From: Methylotenera sp.
Lineage (GTDB): Bacteria > Pseudomonadota > Gammaproteobacteria > Burkholderiales > Methylophilaceae
Assembly (NCBI GenBank): GCA_030693535.1
Contig: JAUYAL010000046.1
Coordinates: 1 to 64,000, forward strand
Reading direction: 5' to 3'
Length of the DNA: 64,000 nucleotides
Shown here piece by piece: positions 1-9,094 of the stretch (positions within the stretch are counted from its first letter, which is position 1; the number at the start of each line of letters is the position of its first letter). The position numbers and the translations under genes were made by a program. The notes beneath the pieces are model-generated. The model was given only the letters and a program-made list of their open reading frames with translations. It was not told where the DNA came from and searched no databases.

Positions 1-140
1 TAAGCTTTTGCTTCACCACCGAATTTTTTAGACAGAATTGTCGTAATCGCTGCTGTTAGTGTTGTTTTACCATGATCCACGTGGCCAATAGTGCCTACGT
101 TGACGTGCGGTTTGGTACGTTCGAATTTACCTTTTGCCAT
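1..140 (-). CDS. tuf: Elongation factor Tu, N-terminal part (runs off window)
   Basis: The reverse strand encodes the first 46 residues of EF-Tu, the GTPase that delivers aminoacyl-tRNA to the ribosome. It begins [19 protein letters not shown] and continues through the P-loop (GHVDHGKTT). The ATG is at 140-138. The gene is cut by the window edge. It is the last visible member of a tRNA-tuf unit (Thr-Tyr-Gly-Thr-tuf), the same arrangement as tufB in E. coli, so it is probably co-transcribed with the four tRNAs upstream. Confidence 0.97.
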   Translation of the reverse strand, partial: MAKGKFERTKPHVNVGTIGHVDHGKTTLTAAITTILSKKFGGEAKA

Positions 141-248
141 TGCTTCAGTCCTTTACAAAATTTTATTAACTATAAGTTTTATTAGAATTAATAAAACTAG
201 TACACATTTTAATGAAATACTAATATTAAACAGCTTTACAAGCATTCA

Positions 249-323
<75 letters not shown>

Positions 324-370
324 GCTAATTATTCAAAACACGCATCACAAACCATCTTGCAACTCGCGCT

Positions 371-446
371 TGGAGCGGGCGACGAGACTCGAACTCGCGA
401 CATTCAGTTTGGAAAACTGAAGCTCTACCAGCTGAGCTACACCCGC
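371..446 (-). tRNA. tRNA-Gly (TCC)
   Basis: Reverse-strand cloverleaf with acceptor GCGGGTG paired to the 3' strand, anticodon loop TTTCCAA (anticodon TCC), T-loop GTTCGAGTC and encoded CCA. It corresponds to glyT in the conserved thrU-tyrU-glyT-thrT-tuf order. Confidence 0.96.
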
Positions 447-541
447 GTACCTTTCTAAACCAACGCCAACAGGCTTTAACCATTACTACATTTACATTTT
501 TACATCGCATTTATATGCGTTGAAACTACTTACTGAAACTA

Positions 542-626
542 TGGTGGAGGGGGAAGGATTCGAACCTTCGTACTCTGAGAGAACGGATTTACAGTCCGTC
601 GCCTTTAACCACTCGGCCACCCCTCC
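542..626 (-). tRNA. tRNA-Tyr (GTA)
   Basis: 85-nt reverse-strand tRNA with the long variable arm expected of class II tRNA-Tyr, acceptor GGAGGGG, anticodon GTA in the loop CTGTAAA, T-loop GTTCGAATC and encoded CCA. Confidence 0.96.
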
Positions 627-698
627 AAACCGAACCCGCGATTATGCTGAAAATTTGACTTGCTGTCAAATGTATAAAAGGGTAAATATTTCAGAATT

Positions 699-774
699 TG
701 GTGCCGGATGTCGGAATCGAACTGACGACCTTCGCATTACAAGTGCGCTGCTCTACCAACTGAGCTAATCCGGC
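699..774 (-). tRNA. tRNA-Thr (TGT)
   Basis: Reverse-strand cloverleaf with acceptor GCCGGAT/ATCCGGC, anticodon loop CTTGTAA (anticodon TGT), T-loop GTTCGATTC and encoded CCA. It is the first gene of the tRNA-tuf unit, just downstream of a good -10 element at 792-797. Confidence 0.96.
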
Positions 775-791
775 GTTTATTTGAGTTGCGT

Positions 792-819
792 ATTATACTG
801 ATATTTTGAAAAAAGTTAA
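792..819 (-). promoter_or_regulatory. Predicted sigma-70 promoter of the tRNA-tuf unit
   Basis: On the reverse strand a perfect TATAAT (797-792) lies 16 nt downstream of TTAACT (819-814), which matches the -35 consensus at four of six bases. The implied start near 785 is about 11 nt before the first tRNA. The -35 box lies next to the end of sspB. Confidence 0.6.
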
Positions 820-820
820 G

Positions 821-1246
821 CTACTTTACGATAGTTAGCGTAGGTTTTTTGTTATTTGTTTGCTTTAACTCGCCAGACTTGGGCTCAGCCTCTGTTTTGC
901 TTGCACCTTTTAACTCAGTACTAGGCAATGGCGCCTCAATTTCAAAAAACATTCCCTGCCCTGTCTCACGTGAAAATATTCCTTTAACTGCGCCAATTGG
1001 CACATATAAATTTTGAGAGACTCCGCCAAATCGCGCAGAAAAACTGATTGCCTCATTATCTATGTGTAAATCTTTGGTGGCTGTATAGTTAAGATTAAGA
1101 ACGATTTCACCATCTTTAACATAAGCCATCGGCACACGTGTTTGGCTATCTACAGCCACAAGCAAATGTGGAGTATATGCATTGTCTACGCACCATTCAT
1201 GGATGGCACGTAACATATATGGTTTTGTGGAAGTGACTGCTGTCAT
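821..1246 (-). CDS. sspB: ClpXP protease specificity-enhancing factor SspB
   Basis: A 141-residue adaptor that binds ssrA-tagged proteins and hands them to ClpXP. The N-terminal region up to about residue 105 is the SspB fold (start MTAVTSTKPYMLRAIHEWC; FSARFGG and VYVPIGAV-like strands). It is followed by a charged, Glu/Lys-rich flexible linker, and the extreme C-terminus PTLTIVK is the hydrophobic ClpX-docking tail typical of SspB. It follows sspA on the same strand with a 57-nt gap, the usual sspA-sspB pairing. The SD is weak (AGAAAG). Confidence 0.95.
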   Translation of the reverse strand: MTAVTSTKPYMLRAIHEWCVDNAYTPHLLVAVDSQTRVPMAYVKDGEIVLNLNYTATKDLHIDNEAISFSARFGGVSQNLYVPIGAVKGIFSRETGQGMFFEIEAPLPSTELKGASKTEAEPKSGELKQTNNKKPTLTIVK

Positions 1247-1303
1247 TGGGTATGCTTTCTAAATCGCAATTAGTGGATGTAACACCCACTAATTGCAACT
1301 TAC

Positions 1304-1903
1304 TTACTTGCGCATTACCTTTTCTGATGGGGTCATGGCTTCAGCATATAACGGCCTTGAAAATAAACGCTCAGCATATTTCAATATTGGTGCCGCATGA
1401 TTTTGTAACGCGATACCATAATGATCCAAACGCCATAACAACGGCGTTACTGCAACATCTAACATTGAGTAATCGTCACCCAGCAAATAATTCTGTTTTG
1501 AGAAAATAGGTACCAACTGCGTTAAATTATCACGAATTGTCATACGTGCTTTATCAGCCTTTTCGTCATCGCCAGATTCAATGTCTTTAATATGATCAAA
1601 TAACTCTTTTTCAAAGTTATACAGAAACAATCTTGCGCGTGCACGCATGACTGGATCTGGTGGCATCAACTGCGGATGAGGAAAACGCTCATCGATGTAT
1701 TCATTAATGATGTTAGCTTCTGATAACACTAAATCGCGCTCAACTAATACTGGCACTTGGTTGTAAGGGTTAATCACCGCTAAGTCTTCTGGCTTATTCG
1801 CAAGATCTACATCAATGACTTGGAAATCCATACCTTTTTCATATAAAACAATGCGGCAACGGTGGCTATAGGGATCAGTTGTCCCTGAGTATAAAGTCAT
1901 CAT
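1304..1903 (-). CDS. sspA: Stringent starvation protein A (GST-fold RNA polymerase-associated protein)
   Basis: The product has an N-terminal thioredoxin-like GST domain (MMTLYSGTTDPYSHRCRIVL) and an all-helical C-terminal domain. SspA binds RNA polymerase during starvation and stationary phase. The PYSHRCR stretch and the NPYNQVPVL cis-Pro segment are typical. I chose the ATG at 1903. An upstream in-frame TTG at 1924 would extend the protein by seven residues into petC and lacks family support. It sits directly after petC, as in other Beta- and Gammaproteobacteria. Confidence 0.94.
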   Translation of the reverse strand: MMTLYSGTTDPYSHRCRIVLYEKGMDFQVIDVDLANKPEDLAVINPYNQVPVLVERDLVLSEANIINEYIDERFPHPQLMPPDPVMRARARLFLYNFEKELFDHIKDIESGDDEKADKARMTIRDNLTQLVPIFSKQNYLLGDDYSMLDVAVTPLLWRLDHYGIALQNHAAPILKYAERLFSRPLYAEAMTPSEKVMRK

Positions 1904-1905
1904 AA

Positions 1906-2628
1906 TTAGTGTATATCTTTCCAATAAGCTTTTTTGAGTTTGTAAGTAAGTACCAACAACACTCCTAAAAATAATAATACAAACCAGCCTAGCATATTAC
2001 GCTGCTGTTTCGCGGGTTCAGCCATATAGGCCATAAAGTTAGTCAAATCGCCTACGAAGGCATCATATTCATCTGGCGACATCTTTCCTGGCTTGACTAA
2101 GGTCAGTTGGTGCGTTTCATGGTCAAGCGCTTGCTCACCTTGTAACTCATACAGAACATGCGGCATTGCTACTTTACAGGTAACTGGATCAAACACACAA
2201 TTGCTCCATCCTGTAGAACTTGTACTATCGCGATAAAAGCCTCGCATGTAGCTATAAACCCAGTCCGCCCCCCTTGCGCGCACCTCTACTGACAAATCAG
2301 GAGGTGCAACACCAAACCATTTTTTTGCATCATTATTGTTAATAGCCGAAGTCATTGGGTCTCCCACTTTTTCAGCGGTAAAAAGCAGATTGTCTTTTAT
2401 TTGCTTTTCAGTTAAACCGATATCTTGCAAGCGGTTGTAACGCATGTAGTTTGCACTATGACAACCTAGGCAGCTATTGATAAAAGTACGTGCGCCACGT
2501 TGTAAAGATTCATGGTTGCTTGCATCAATTGGCGCTTTATCTAAATGCACCACTGGATTAGCCAAACAGAGCGTTGGCAAAATTAACATTGCAAACAAGG
2601 CTTTTTTCATTTGAGTTTTAATGTGCAT
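1906..2628 (-). CDS. petC: Ubiquinol-cytochrome c reductase, cytochrome c1
   Basis: The c-type heme subunit of the bc1 complex, which passes electrons from the Rieske centre to soluble cytochrome c. It has a signal peptide (residues 1-23), heme motif CLGCH with C53, C56 and H57, a likely axial Met in the KVAMPHVLY segment, and one C-terminal membrane anchor at about 212-232. It is 240 residues, normal for a bacterial short-type c1. The ATG at 2628 has AGGA eight bases upstream and lies 5 nt after the petB stop. Third gene of petABC. Confidence 0.96.
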   Translation of the reverse strand: MHIKTQMKKALFAMLILPTLCLANPVVHLDKAPIDASNHESLQRGARTFINSCLGCHSANYMRYNRLQDIGLTEKQIKDNLLFTAEKVGDPMTSAINNNDAKKWFGVAPPDLSVEVRARGADWVYSYMRGFYRDSTSSTGWSNCVFDPVTCKVAMPHVLYELQGEQALDHETHQLTLVKPGKMSPDEYDAFVGDLTNFMAYMAEPAKQQRNMLGWFVLLFLGVLLVLTYKLKKAYWKDIH

Positions 2629-2633
2629 GATTA

Positions 2634-3917
2634 TTATCCTGTCACTCTAGTTGGCACGGGTTTGGTTTTGTCTTTTTTGCTATACCACGGCATTAAAATA
2701 AAGAACAAGAAATAAATAGCACTGAAAATACGTGCTACAACTGTGGCGATATCAGCTTTACCCATCCAAGCACCAAATTGACCCCACACATTGGCAGGCA
2801 CTGTACCTAAATAACCTAACACCAAAAAGCTCACCACAAATGCTGCTAACCAGCCTTTATATAGATTGCCTTTATAGCGAATAGATTTTACTGGGCTGCG
2901 GTCCAGCCAAGGCAGAAATGCAAATGCCACAACAGATAATCCCATTGCTGCTACGCCAGGAAATTGTGAAATGCCAATTGGCGGTACTGCACGCAATATT
3001 GAGTAATATGGGGTGAAATACCATGTAGGTGCAATATGCGCCGGCGTCACCAAGGGGTTGGCAGGCACGAAGTTATTGGCTTCTAAGAAGTATCCACCCA
3101 TTTCAGGGGCAAAGAAAATAATTGCAGAAAACACCATTAAAAACACCACAACACCTACTAAGTCTTTAACAGAATAATATGGGTGGAATGGAATACCATC
3201 TAATGGAATTCCTGTTGTTTTATCTTTCACTTTTTTAATTTCGACACCATCCGGGTTATTAGAGCCAACTTCGTGCAAGGCAATAATATGCGCCGCTACC
3301 AAACCAACGATCACAAGTGGTAATGCAATCACATGAAATGCAAAGAAGCGATTGAGCGTGGCATCCGATGTTAAATAATCACCACGTAACCATTCAGCAA
3401 TATCTGGACCGATAAACGGCACAGTACCAAACAGGCTAGTAATCACTTGCGCACCCCAGTAAGACATTTGCCCCCAAGGCAATAAGTAGCCAAAGAACGC
3501 TTCACCCATTAATGCCAAGAAAATACCCACGCCAAACAACCAAATAAGCTCACGTGGGTTACGGTATGAGCCGTAAAGCAAACCACGGAACATGTGCAGA
3601 TAAATCACCACAAAAAACAATGACGCGCCTGTAGAGTGCATATAGCGAATGAGCCAACCCCAAGGCACATCGCGCATAATATATTCAACAGAAGCAAAAG
3701 CCATTGCCGCTTCTGGTTTGTAGTGCATGGTTAAAAAGATACCTGTGACGATTTGCAACACTAGCACTAACAACGCTAACGAGCCAAAAAAGTACCAAAA
3801 ATTAAAGTTCTTAGGTGCGTAATACTCAGTCAAATGTGCTTTAACATTGCTAGTAAGCGGAAAGCGTGCATCCACCCAACCCAAAAGCTCATCTGCTTTT
3901 TTTGTGAAAAAACTCAT
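2634..3917 (-). CDS. petB: Ubiquinol-cytochrome c reductase, cytochrome b
   Basis: A 427-residue full-length fused cytochrome b (no b6/subunit IV split) carrying both quinone sites and two b hemes. Visible hallmarks are the heme-ligand helices (IRYMHSTGAS and FAFHVIALP, RYMHS and AFH histidines), the PEWY-like Qo motif in the form PTWYF, and eight or so hydrophobic helices. The start overlaps the petA stop by one base (TAATG), implying coupled translation in the petABC operon. Confidence 0.97.
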   Translation of the reverse strand: MSFFTKKADELLGWVDARFPLTSNVKAHLTEYYAPKNFNFWYFFGSLALLVLVLQIVTGIFLTMHYKPEAAMAFASVEYIMRDVPWGWLIRYMHSTGASLFFVVIYLHMFRGLLYGSYRNPRELIWLFGVGIFLALMGEAFFGYLLPWGQMSYWGAQVITSLFGTVPFIGPDIAEWLRGDYLTSDATLNRFFAFHVIALPLVIVGLVAAHIIALHEVGSNNPDGVEIKKVKDKTTGIPLDGIPFHPYYSVKDLVGVVVFLMVFSAIIFFAPEMGGYFLEANNFVPANPLVTPAHIAPTWYFTPYYSILRAVPPIGISQFPGVAAMGLSVVAFAFLPWLDRSPVKSIRYKGNLYKGWLAAFVVSFLVLGYLGTVPANVWGQFGAWMGKADIATVVARIFSAIYFLFFILMPWYSKKDKTKPVPTRVTG

Positions 3918-4540
3918 TATGCAGACTCCTTATCTTCGCCAACTAGCAGTGTTGTTTCAGTTAAATACTGGTGTTTAGGTACAACTAAGTTCGTTGGCGC
4001 AGGCGAGCCTTTAAACACACGCCCTGCTAAATCAAACTTAGAACCGTGACATGCACACACAAAACCGCCGTCCCAATCTGCAGTAACAGTAAAATCCTGC
4101 GCTGGAGCACAACCTAAATGCGTACAAGTACCCAGCATCACCGCATATTTCGGGTTAATGGCGCGGTCTTTATTCTTACAATAATCAGGTTGCTGAGGAA
4201 TCTCTAAATTTGGGTCAGACAACTGCGCATCATGGTTAGCAAGTTTTGCAAGCTGCTCATCTGTGCGGTGAATAATCCAAAGTGGCTGCCCACGGTACTC
4301 TGAAATCATCATATCACCAGGGGCAATTTTACTGACATCCACTTCTACTGGCGCGCCAGCCGACTTTGCGCGCTCACTTGGCGTCATACTTAGCACAAAT
4401 GGCACGGCAGCGGTTGCACAACCAACTGCACCTACGGCTGACGTGGCAATTAAAAATTTACGCTTTTCTGCGTCAATTAAGGATAGTGCGGCATCGGACG
4501 ATGAACTAGCTTGATGCTTGTCATTAGGATTGGCTGACAT
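3917..4540 (-). CDS. petA: Ubiquinol-cytochrome c reductase, Rieske iron-sulfur subunit
   Basis: The Rieske subunit, which takes the first electron from ubiquinol. Box I CTHLGC (C139, H141, C144) and box II CACHGS (C162, C164, H165) give the two Cys and two His cluster ligands plus the disulfide pair. An N-terminal membrane anchor (about 29-51, [14 protein letters not shown]) resembles a Tat-dependent uncleaved signal, which fits the tatABC genes nearby. It is the first gene of petABC, with an AGAGGA Shine-Dalgarno 4-5 nt before the ATG. Confidence 0.96.
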   Translation of the reverse strand: MSANPNDKHQASSSSDAALSLIDAEKRKFLIATSAVGAVGCATAAVPFVLSMTPSERAKSAGAPVEVDVSKIAPGDMMISEYRGQPLWIIHRTDEQLAKLANHDAQLSDPNLEIPQQPDYCKNKDRAINPKYAVMLGTCTHLGCAPAQDFTVTADWDGGFVCACHGSKFDLAGRVFKGSPAPTNLVVPKHQYLTETTLLVGEDKESA

Positions 4541-4720
4541 AGATTCCTCTTAAACTAATTTAGAATAAGCTTCGCCTTTTTGAGGCTAAGCTTCAAATTT
4601 AATACTAGAAAAAACAAATTGCAAATTTCAACTTCGCGCATTATACATTTTTCAACTCATGAATTAAAGCTTTATTTTATAACTTGTTGATATGAAACAA
4701 TTAAAGTAAGTTTTAAACAA

Positions 4721-5470
4721 TTAAACAGGGTTGCTAATCTCAATGAATTCATGTGTTAAATTGAATTTAACTGCTAAATGCTCGCCTAATGCTTGTACGC
4801 CGTAGCGTTCTGTTACATGATGCCCAGCAGAAATATATGACACGCCTGATTCAATTGACTGATGTGTAGTTTGCTCTGAAATTTCACCGCTAATATATAC
4901 ATCCACGCCAAGCTCAATTGCAGCATCAAAATAACCTTGCGCCGCACCAGTACACCATGCTACTTTTTGCACCAGTTTTTGCGGATCGCCAATCACTAAT
5001 GGCGGTCGTTCTAAAGCTAATTCAATTTGCGCAGCAAACGTATTTAGCGTCACAGGTTTAGCCAAATCACCATAAGCGATGATATTAGAATCGCCTGTAA
5101 AACCACTTAGGCTAATACCTAACACCTTGCCGAGTTGTGCATTGTTGCCAAATTCAGCATGTACATCTAATGGCAAATGATATACCATTAAGTTCAAGTC
5201 ATTTTTAAGCAGAAATGCTAATCTATTACGCCTAATGCCTACAACTCTTGGATCTTCATTACGCCAAAAATAGCCATGATGCACTAAAATCAAATCCGCT
5301 TTAGCATGCTTTGCCGCCTCTAATAAAGCCATACTAGCCGTAACACCAGTGACAATCTTCAGAACTTCTGCCTTTCCTTCAACTTGTAGGCCATTGGGGC
5401 AGTAATCTTTGAAGCGCTCAGTTTGCATCAGTTCTTGGGTATAATGAAGTAACTCATTGAGTTTTACCAT
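4721..5470 (-). CDS. NIF3-family dinuclear metal-binding protein (YbgI-like)
   Basis: A 249-residue member of the NIF3/YbgI (GTP cyclohydrolase 1 type 2-like) family, which forms hexameric toroids with a two-metal site. Metal-binding motifs seen are ILVHHGYFW near residue 80, MVYHLPLDVH near 115, and the C-terminal SAGHHVTERYG. The length is right for the bacterial one-domain form. The cellular substrate is not established for the family. It faces the HtrA protease gene divergently. The preceding 180 bases (4541-4720) hold the petA leader and show only a weak inverted repeat. Confidence 0.88.
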   Translation of the reverse strand: MVKLNELLHYTQELMQTERFKDYCPNGLQVEGKAEVLKIVTGVTASMALLEAAKHAKADLILVHHGYFWRNEDPRVVGIRRNRLAFLLKNDLNLMVYHLPLDVHAEFGNNAQLGKVLGISLSGFTGDSNIIAYGDLAKPVTLNTFAAQIELALERPPLVIGDPQKLVQKVAWCTGAAQGYFDAAIELGVDVYISGEISEQTTHQSIESGVSYISAGHHVTERYGVQALGEHLAVKFNLTHEFIEISNPV

Positions 5471-5634
5471 TTTTTTCGACCTTTTTTCACATCACTCTTG
5501 AATATTCGCTAGAATAGCCTGATATTGGTTTTCATACATGATATTACTCAAACATGCACTACATTAACCTTAAATTTATACAATCATCATTTTAATGAAC
5601 ATGGCTTTTCCAACACTATTCTAAAAATACTTAA

Positions 5635-6816
5635 ATGAACAATCAACTTCATAAAAAACTCTGGCTCATTTTTGCGCAAACTGTCACAGTTTGTTTAGCC
5701 TTGGTTTTTGTATTACGGCTATTCTTTCCCGATCTGCTGGAAAAAATATTGAACAAGCCGAATAACATTGTTGTGGTAAAGCAAGCAGAGCCTGAAATTA
5801 GCGCAAATTTGGCTGGGTCTTATAGTCAAGCCGTGAAAAAAGCTGTTCCTGCTGTAGTTAATATTTTTACTAGCAAGAAAGCTGTGAATAACCCTCATCA
5901 AAAATATTTAGATGACCCTATGTTCCGCCAATTTTTTGGCGACCAGTTTGATTCCCCTGACGCACAAACTCAACCTGAAAATAGCTTAGGTTCAGGTGTA
6001 ATTGTAAGTGAGCAAGGCTTAATTCTTACTAATAACCATGTAGTTGCACTTGCTGATGAAATTGAAATTGCACTTTCTGATGGCCGTAAAATGTCTGCCA
6101 AAGTCGTAGGTACTGATCCTGAAACTGATTTAGCTTTAATTAAAATAGAGGCTGATAACTTACCTGCAATTACTTTCGCAAGTTCCGACAAGCTTAATGT
6201 CGGTGATGTTGTATTGGCCATCGGCAATCCTTTTGGGGTTGGCCAAACTGTGACACAGGGCATCATTAGCGCATTAGGACGCAGTCATTTAGGCATTAAT
6301 ACGTTTGAAAACTTCATTCAAACAGATGCCTCAATTAACCCAGGTAATTCAGGGGGCGCGCTCATTGATACTGATGGAAATTTAGTCGGCATTAATAGTG
6401 CAATTTACTCACGTAGTGGTGGCTCTATGGGCATAGGCTTTGCCATTCCAGCCACTTTAGCTCGCCAAGTGATGGATCAAATAGCAACGCAAGGGAATGT
6501 AACTCGCGGCTGGATAGGTATCGAAGCACAGGACATCACACCTGAACTTGCTGAATCTTTCAAGCTAAAGCTTGTACAAGGTGCACTGGTTGCTGGAGTG
6601 CTTAGAGACAGCCCAGCTGATAGGGCAGGACTTCATGCTGGGGATGTTTTATTAACGATCGAGGATAAGCCAATATCTGACACAAGTAGCATGCTAAACT
6701 TAATCGCCGCGCTAAAACCCAATCAAAAAGCTAAGCTTAAAATAGCACGCGCCGAAACCACAATTGATGTAATAATCTTAATTGGCAAAAGACCTAAACC
6801 AGCGCCAGAAAAATAG
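5635..6816 (+). CDS. Periplasmic HtrA/Deg-type serine protease with one PDZ domain (DegS/AlgW-like)
   Basis: A 393-residue envelope protease. The N-terminus has a membrane segment (about 9-31) without a clear cleavage site, then a trypsin-like domain with catalytic H135 (LTNNHVV), D165 (TDLALI) and S239 (GNSGGA), and a single PDZ domain (about 285-385; the GLHAGDVLL loop). One membrane anchor plus one PDZ fits DegS/AlgW, which triggers the RseA/MucA-sigma-E cascade by cleaving an anti-sigma factor. No anti-sigma gene is in view, so the role is inferred. It is the only plus-strand gene between petA and tatC. Confidence 0.9.
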   Translation: MNNQLHKKLWLIFAQTVTVCLALVFVLRLFFPDLLEKILNKPNNIVVVKQAEPEISANLAGSYSQAVKKAVPAVVNIFTSKKAVNNPHQKYLDDPMFRQFFGDQFDSPDAQTQPENSLGSGVIVSEQGLILTNNHVVALADEIEIALSDGRKMSAKVVGTDPETDLALIKIEADNLPAITFASSDKLNVGDVVLAIGNPFGVGQTVTQGIISALGRSHLGINTFENFIQTDASINPGNSGGALIDTDGNLVGINSAIYSRSGGSMGIGFAIPATLARQVMDQIATQGNVTRGWIGIEAQDITPELAESFKLKLVQGALVAGVLRDSPADRAGLHAGDVLLTIEDKPISDTSSMLNLIAALKPNQKAKLKIARAETTIDVIILIGKRPKPAPEK

Positions 6817-6919
6817 TAGTTGGCAAAGTAATAGCAGTCACATGCACTGATTAATCTTGGGTTAATTTTTATTCTTGCACCTCTAACAATTTAAATGATT
6901 ATGAGGTCTTCATGCTTGA

Positions 6920-7660
6920 TTAAGACGGCGGCAAAATTGAATGCTCTTGGGATTTTTTAGAAAATCCAGCTACTGCAATACCAAGTTCATATAGCAACCA
7001 CATTGGCACAGCAAGCATAAACTGAGAAACAATATCGGGCGGTGTAAATATTGCACCGATAACAAATGCGCCCACTACCACATAGCTACGCGCCTCTTTT
7101 AGTTGTTTAACATCCGCCCAGCCAAAACGCACTATCATCACCACGGCAATAGGCACTTGAAATGCCAAGCCAAATGCAAAAAATAGCGTCATCACAAAAT
7201 CCAGGTAATTACCAATATCAGTCATCACCGCTACACCTTCTGGTGCCGTACCAATGATAAAACCAAAGACCACGGGAAAAACTAAAAAGTAGGCAAATGC
7301 CATTCCAGTCAAAAATAACAGGCAACTGGCTATAATCATTGGAATCATGAATTTTTTTTCATGCGCGTACAAGCCGGGCGCGATAAATGCCCATACTTGA
7401 TACATCGTATGTGGCAACGAGACAATAAATGCCGCCATCATGGCTACTTTCATTGGTACAAAAAAGGGCGTAGTCACTGCAGTGGCAATCATCTGACCAC
7501 CAACGGGTAGTTGACTTAGCAACGGCGCCGCAAGCAGTACATATATTTTATTGGCAAAGGGAAAGAATGCGATAAAAATAATAATGAAACCAATCACAAT
7601 GCGCAGCAATCGGTCACGCAACTCAATTAAGTGAGATATGAAATTTTCGGTGGGTGTCAC
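6920..7660 (-). CDS. tatC: Sec-independent (Tat) translocase subunit TatC
   Basis: A 246-residue polytopic receptor that recognises twin-arginine signal peptides. It shows the family's opening HLIELRDRLLR, six hydrophobic helices and the conserved MYQVWAFIAPGLYAHEK segment. Translation appears to start at GTG (7660-7658), 5 nt after the tatB stop; no ATG lies in a suitable place. Last gene of tatABC, at the end of the long murA-his-tat series. The Rieske protein nearby is a probable substrate. Confidence 0.95.
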   Translation of the reverse strand: MTPTENFISHLIELRDRLLRIVIGFIIIFIAFFPFANKIYVLLAAPLLSQLPVGGQMIATAVTTPFFVPMKVAMMAAFIVSLPHTMYQVWAFIAPGLYAHEKKFMIPMIIASCLLFLTGMAFAYFLVFPVVFGFIIGTAPEGVAVMTDIGNYLDFVMTLFFAFGLAFQVPIAVVMIVRFGWADVKQLKEARSYVVVGAFVIGAIFTPPDIVSQFMLAVPMWLLYELGIAVAGFSKKSQEHSILPPS

Positions 7661-7665
7661 TATTT

Positions 7666-8028
7666 TTAAGCTTTATTCAAATCTACTTTACTTGATGCTT
7701 CTTTAAGAGTTTGTTTAGGCGATTCTTTAAAAATTTCTTTATCTTGAATGCTTGAATCTTGTGCCATATCTTGCATCAGCAAATCGGCTTTTTGTTGGAA
7801 GTTGGCTTGAGTTGTAATGGCTGACTCATTAATCTCCTGTTGCAGTTGCTGCAACTCTTCAAAACGCACTTCACGAGTAACCTCTTCTTTAACCTGCGCT
7901 ACATATCTTTGTATGCGCCCCGTCAATGCCCCGAGTGTTCTTGCTACTTTTGGTAGCTTCTCTGGTCCAATCACAATTAGCGCGACTACTGCTATAACGA
8001 TGAGTTCAGAAAAGGAAACGTCAAACAC
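7666..8028 (-). CDS. tatB: Twin-arginine translocase subunit TatB
   Basis: A 120-residue protein with an N-terminal membrane helix (MFDVSFSELIVIAVVALIVI), the Gly-Pro hinge (GPEKLPKVART), an amphipathic helix, and a variable charged tail. MFD with the Glu at position 8 separates it from TatA. It pairs with TatC in signal-peptide recognition. It lies 21 nt downstream of tatA. Confidence 0.94.
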   Translation of the reverse strand: MFDVSFSELIVIAVVALIVIGPEKLPKVARTLGALTGRIQRYVAQVKEEVTREVRFEELQQLQQEINESAITTQANFQQKADLLMQDMAQDSSIQDKEIFKESPKQTLKEASSKVDLNKA

Positions 8029-8049
8029 TGGCGTACGCCTTAGTAAAAA

Positions 8050-8403
8050 TTACTTAACACTAGTTTTTTTAACTACTGGTTTTTTTACGGCTGACTTTTT
8101 AGTCGCCGTACTTTTTGCCTCAGGACTTGCCACTTTAGGCTTTGCTGGCGCTCTTTTTTTTGGTGTAGGCTTTACCGAAGGTACCTCAATCACATCAGCT
8201 TCAATGAGATTTCCATTTAAATTTTTATTGATTGTATTAAGCTCAGCATCATCAACGCCAGCCTTTCCTTCAGCCATTGCATCTTTAAAGCTTTTTACAG
8301 CACCGCCAACATCACTACCCATATTGCGTAGCTTTTTAGTGCCAAATATCAACACAACAACCAATAATACTATTAACCAATGCCAAATACTAAATGAACC
8401 CAT
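8050..8403 (-). CDS. tatA: Twin-arginine translocase subunit TatA with Lys/Ala/Pro-rich tail
   Basis: The pore-forming Tat subunit: start [20 protein letters not shown], hinge [13 protein letters not shown] and amphipathic helix to about residue 50. At 117 residues it is longer than many TatA proteins (about 70-90). The extra C-terminus from about residue 78 is a low-complexity Lys/Ala/Pro tail (for example [13 protein letters not shown]) much like the tail of TopA in this window. The tail should remain in the cytoplasm by TatA topology, and its purpose is unknown. Confidence 0.93.
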   Translation of the reverse strand: MGSFSIWHWLIVLLVVVLIFGTKKLRNMGSDVGGAVKSFKDAMAEGKAGVDDAELNTINKNLNGNLIEADVIEVPSVKPTPKKRAPAKPKVASPEAKSTATKKSAVKKPVVKKTSVK

Positions 8404-8426
8404 GATAAATCTCCTGAAATATAGTC

Positions 8427-8765
8427 TTAGGCTTTTAGTAGCTTTTCGCCACCACCCAACACATGAATATGAAGATGAAACACTTCCTGCCCTCCATCTC
8501 GCCCGGTATTGATGAGTGTTTTAAAGCCAGCCAGACCCTGTTCTTTTGCTAGCTTTGGTACAAGTAATAACATCTTTCCTAACAAGGCCTGATGTTGAGT
8601 TTCGCAACTCGCTAAACTTTCAACATGCAGTTTTGGTACTATCAAAAAATGCACTTTGGCTGATGGATTAATGTCGTGGAAGGCGATGACTTCATCGTCT
8701 TCATAGATTTTTTTAGAAGGAATAGCGCCACTTACTATCTTACAAAAAATACAGTCAGCACTCAT
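8427..8765 (-). CDS. hinT: HIT-family purine nucleoside phosphoramidase (HinT-like)
   Basis: A 112-residue histidine-triad hydrolase of the Hint branch. The triad HLHIH (H97, H99, H101) followed by VLGG is near the C-terminus, and the N-terminal [13 protein letters not shown] is the family's usual opening, with C5 and C8 possibly part of the zinc-binding set found in some members. The start overlaps the hisE stop (ATGA). HIT genes at the his-tat boundary are common in Betaproteobacteria. Confidence 0.93.
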   Translation of the reverse strand: MSADCIFCKIVSGAIPSKKIYEDDEVIAFHDINPSAKVHFLIVPKLHVESLASCETQHQALLGKMLLLVPKLAKEQGLAGFKTLINTGRDGGQEVFHLHIHVLGGGEKLLKA

Positions 8766-9094
8766 TTTTTTACGCCCTCATCTGCTCTTGAAGCCTTCTC
8801 AACTAAGCCAGACAAGCCTTCGCGCCTTGCTAATTCATCTAAAATATCTTGTGGCTTTAAACCTGCCTGCGCCAGCATCACTAAGGTGTGAAACCACAAA
8901 TCAGCCGTTTCATAGATTAAATGTTCTTTATCGCCATTCTTTGCAGCAATAATGGTTTCTGCGGCTTCCTCGCCTACCTTTTTAAGGATGCTATCCATGC
9001 CTTTGGCATATAGCTTGGCCACATAAGAAGTCTGCGGATCAGCGCTTTTGCGTTGCTCCAATATTTCGGCCAAACAGTTTAATGTATCATTCAC
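8762..9094 (-). CDS. hisE: Phosphoribosyl-ATP pyrophosphatase
   Basis: The second step of histidine synthesis (PR-ATP to PR-AMP plus PPi). A 110-residue all-helical MazG-like protein with the motif [18 protein letters not shown] and the downstream [13 protein letters not shown] helix. I place the start at the GTG at 9094, giving [15 protein letters not shown], which overlaps the hisI stop by 8 nt. The longer open frame back to 9220 lies inside hisI and has no family support. It is separate from hisI, unlike the fused enterobacterial form. Confidence 0.92.
   Translation of the reverse strand: MNDTLNCLAEILEQRKSADPQTSYVAKLYAKGMDSILKKVGEEAAETIIAAKNGDKEHLIYETADLWFHTLVMLAQAGLKPQDILDELARREGLSGLVEKASRADEGVKK

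Noticed and set aside
4565..4596. AAGCTT...AAGCTT imperfect inverted repeat in the petA leader
   Set aside because: Arms are mismatched and have no pairing beyond a few bases.
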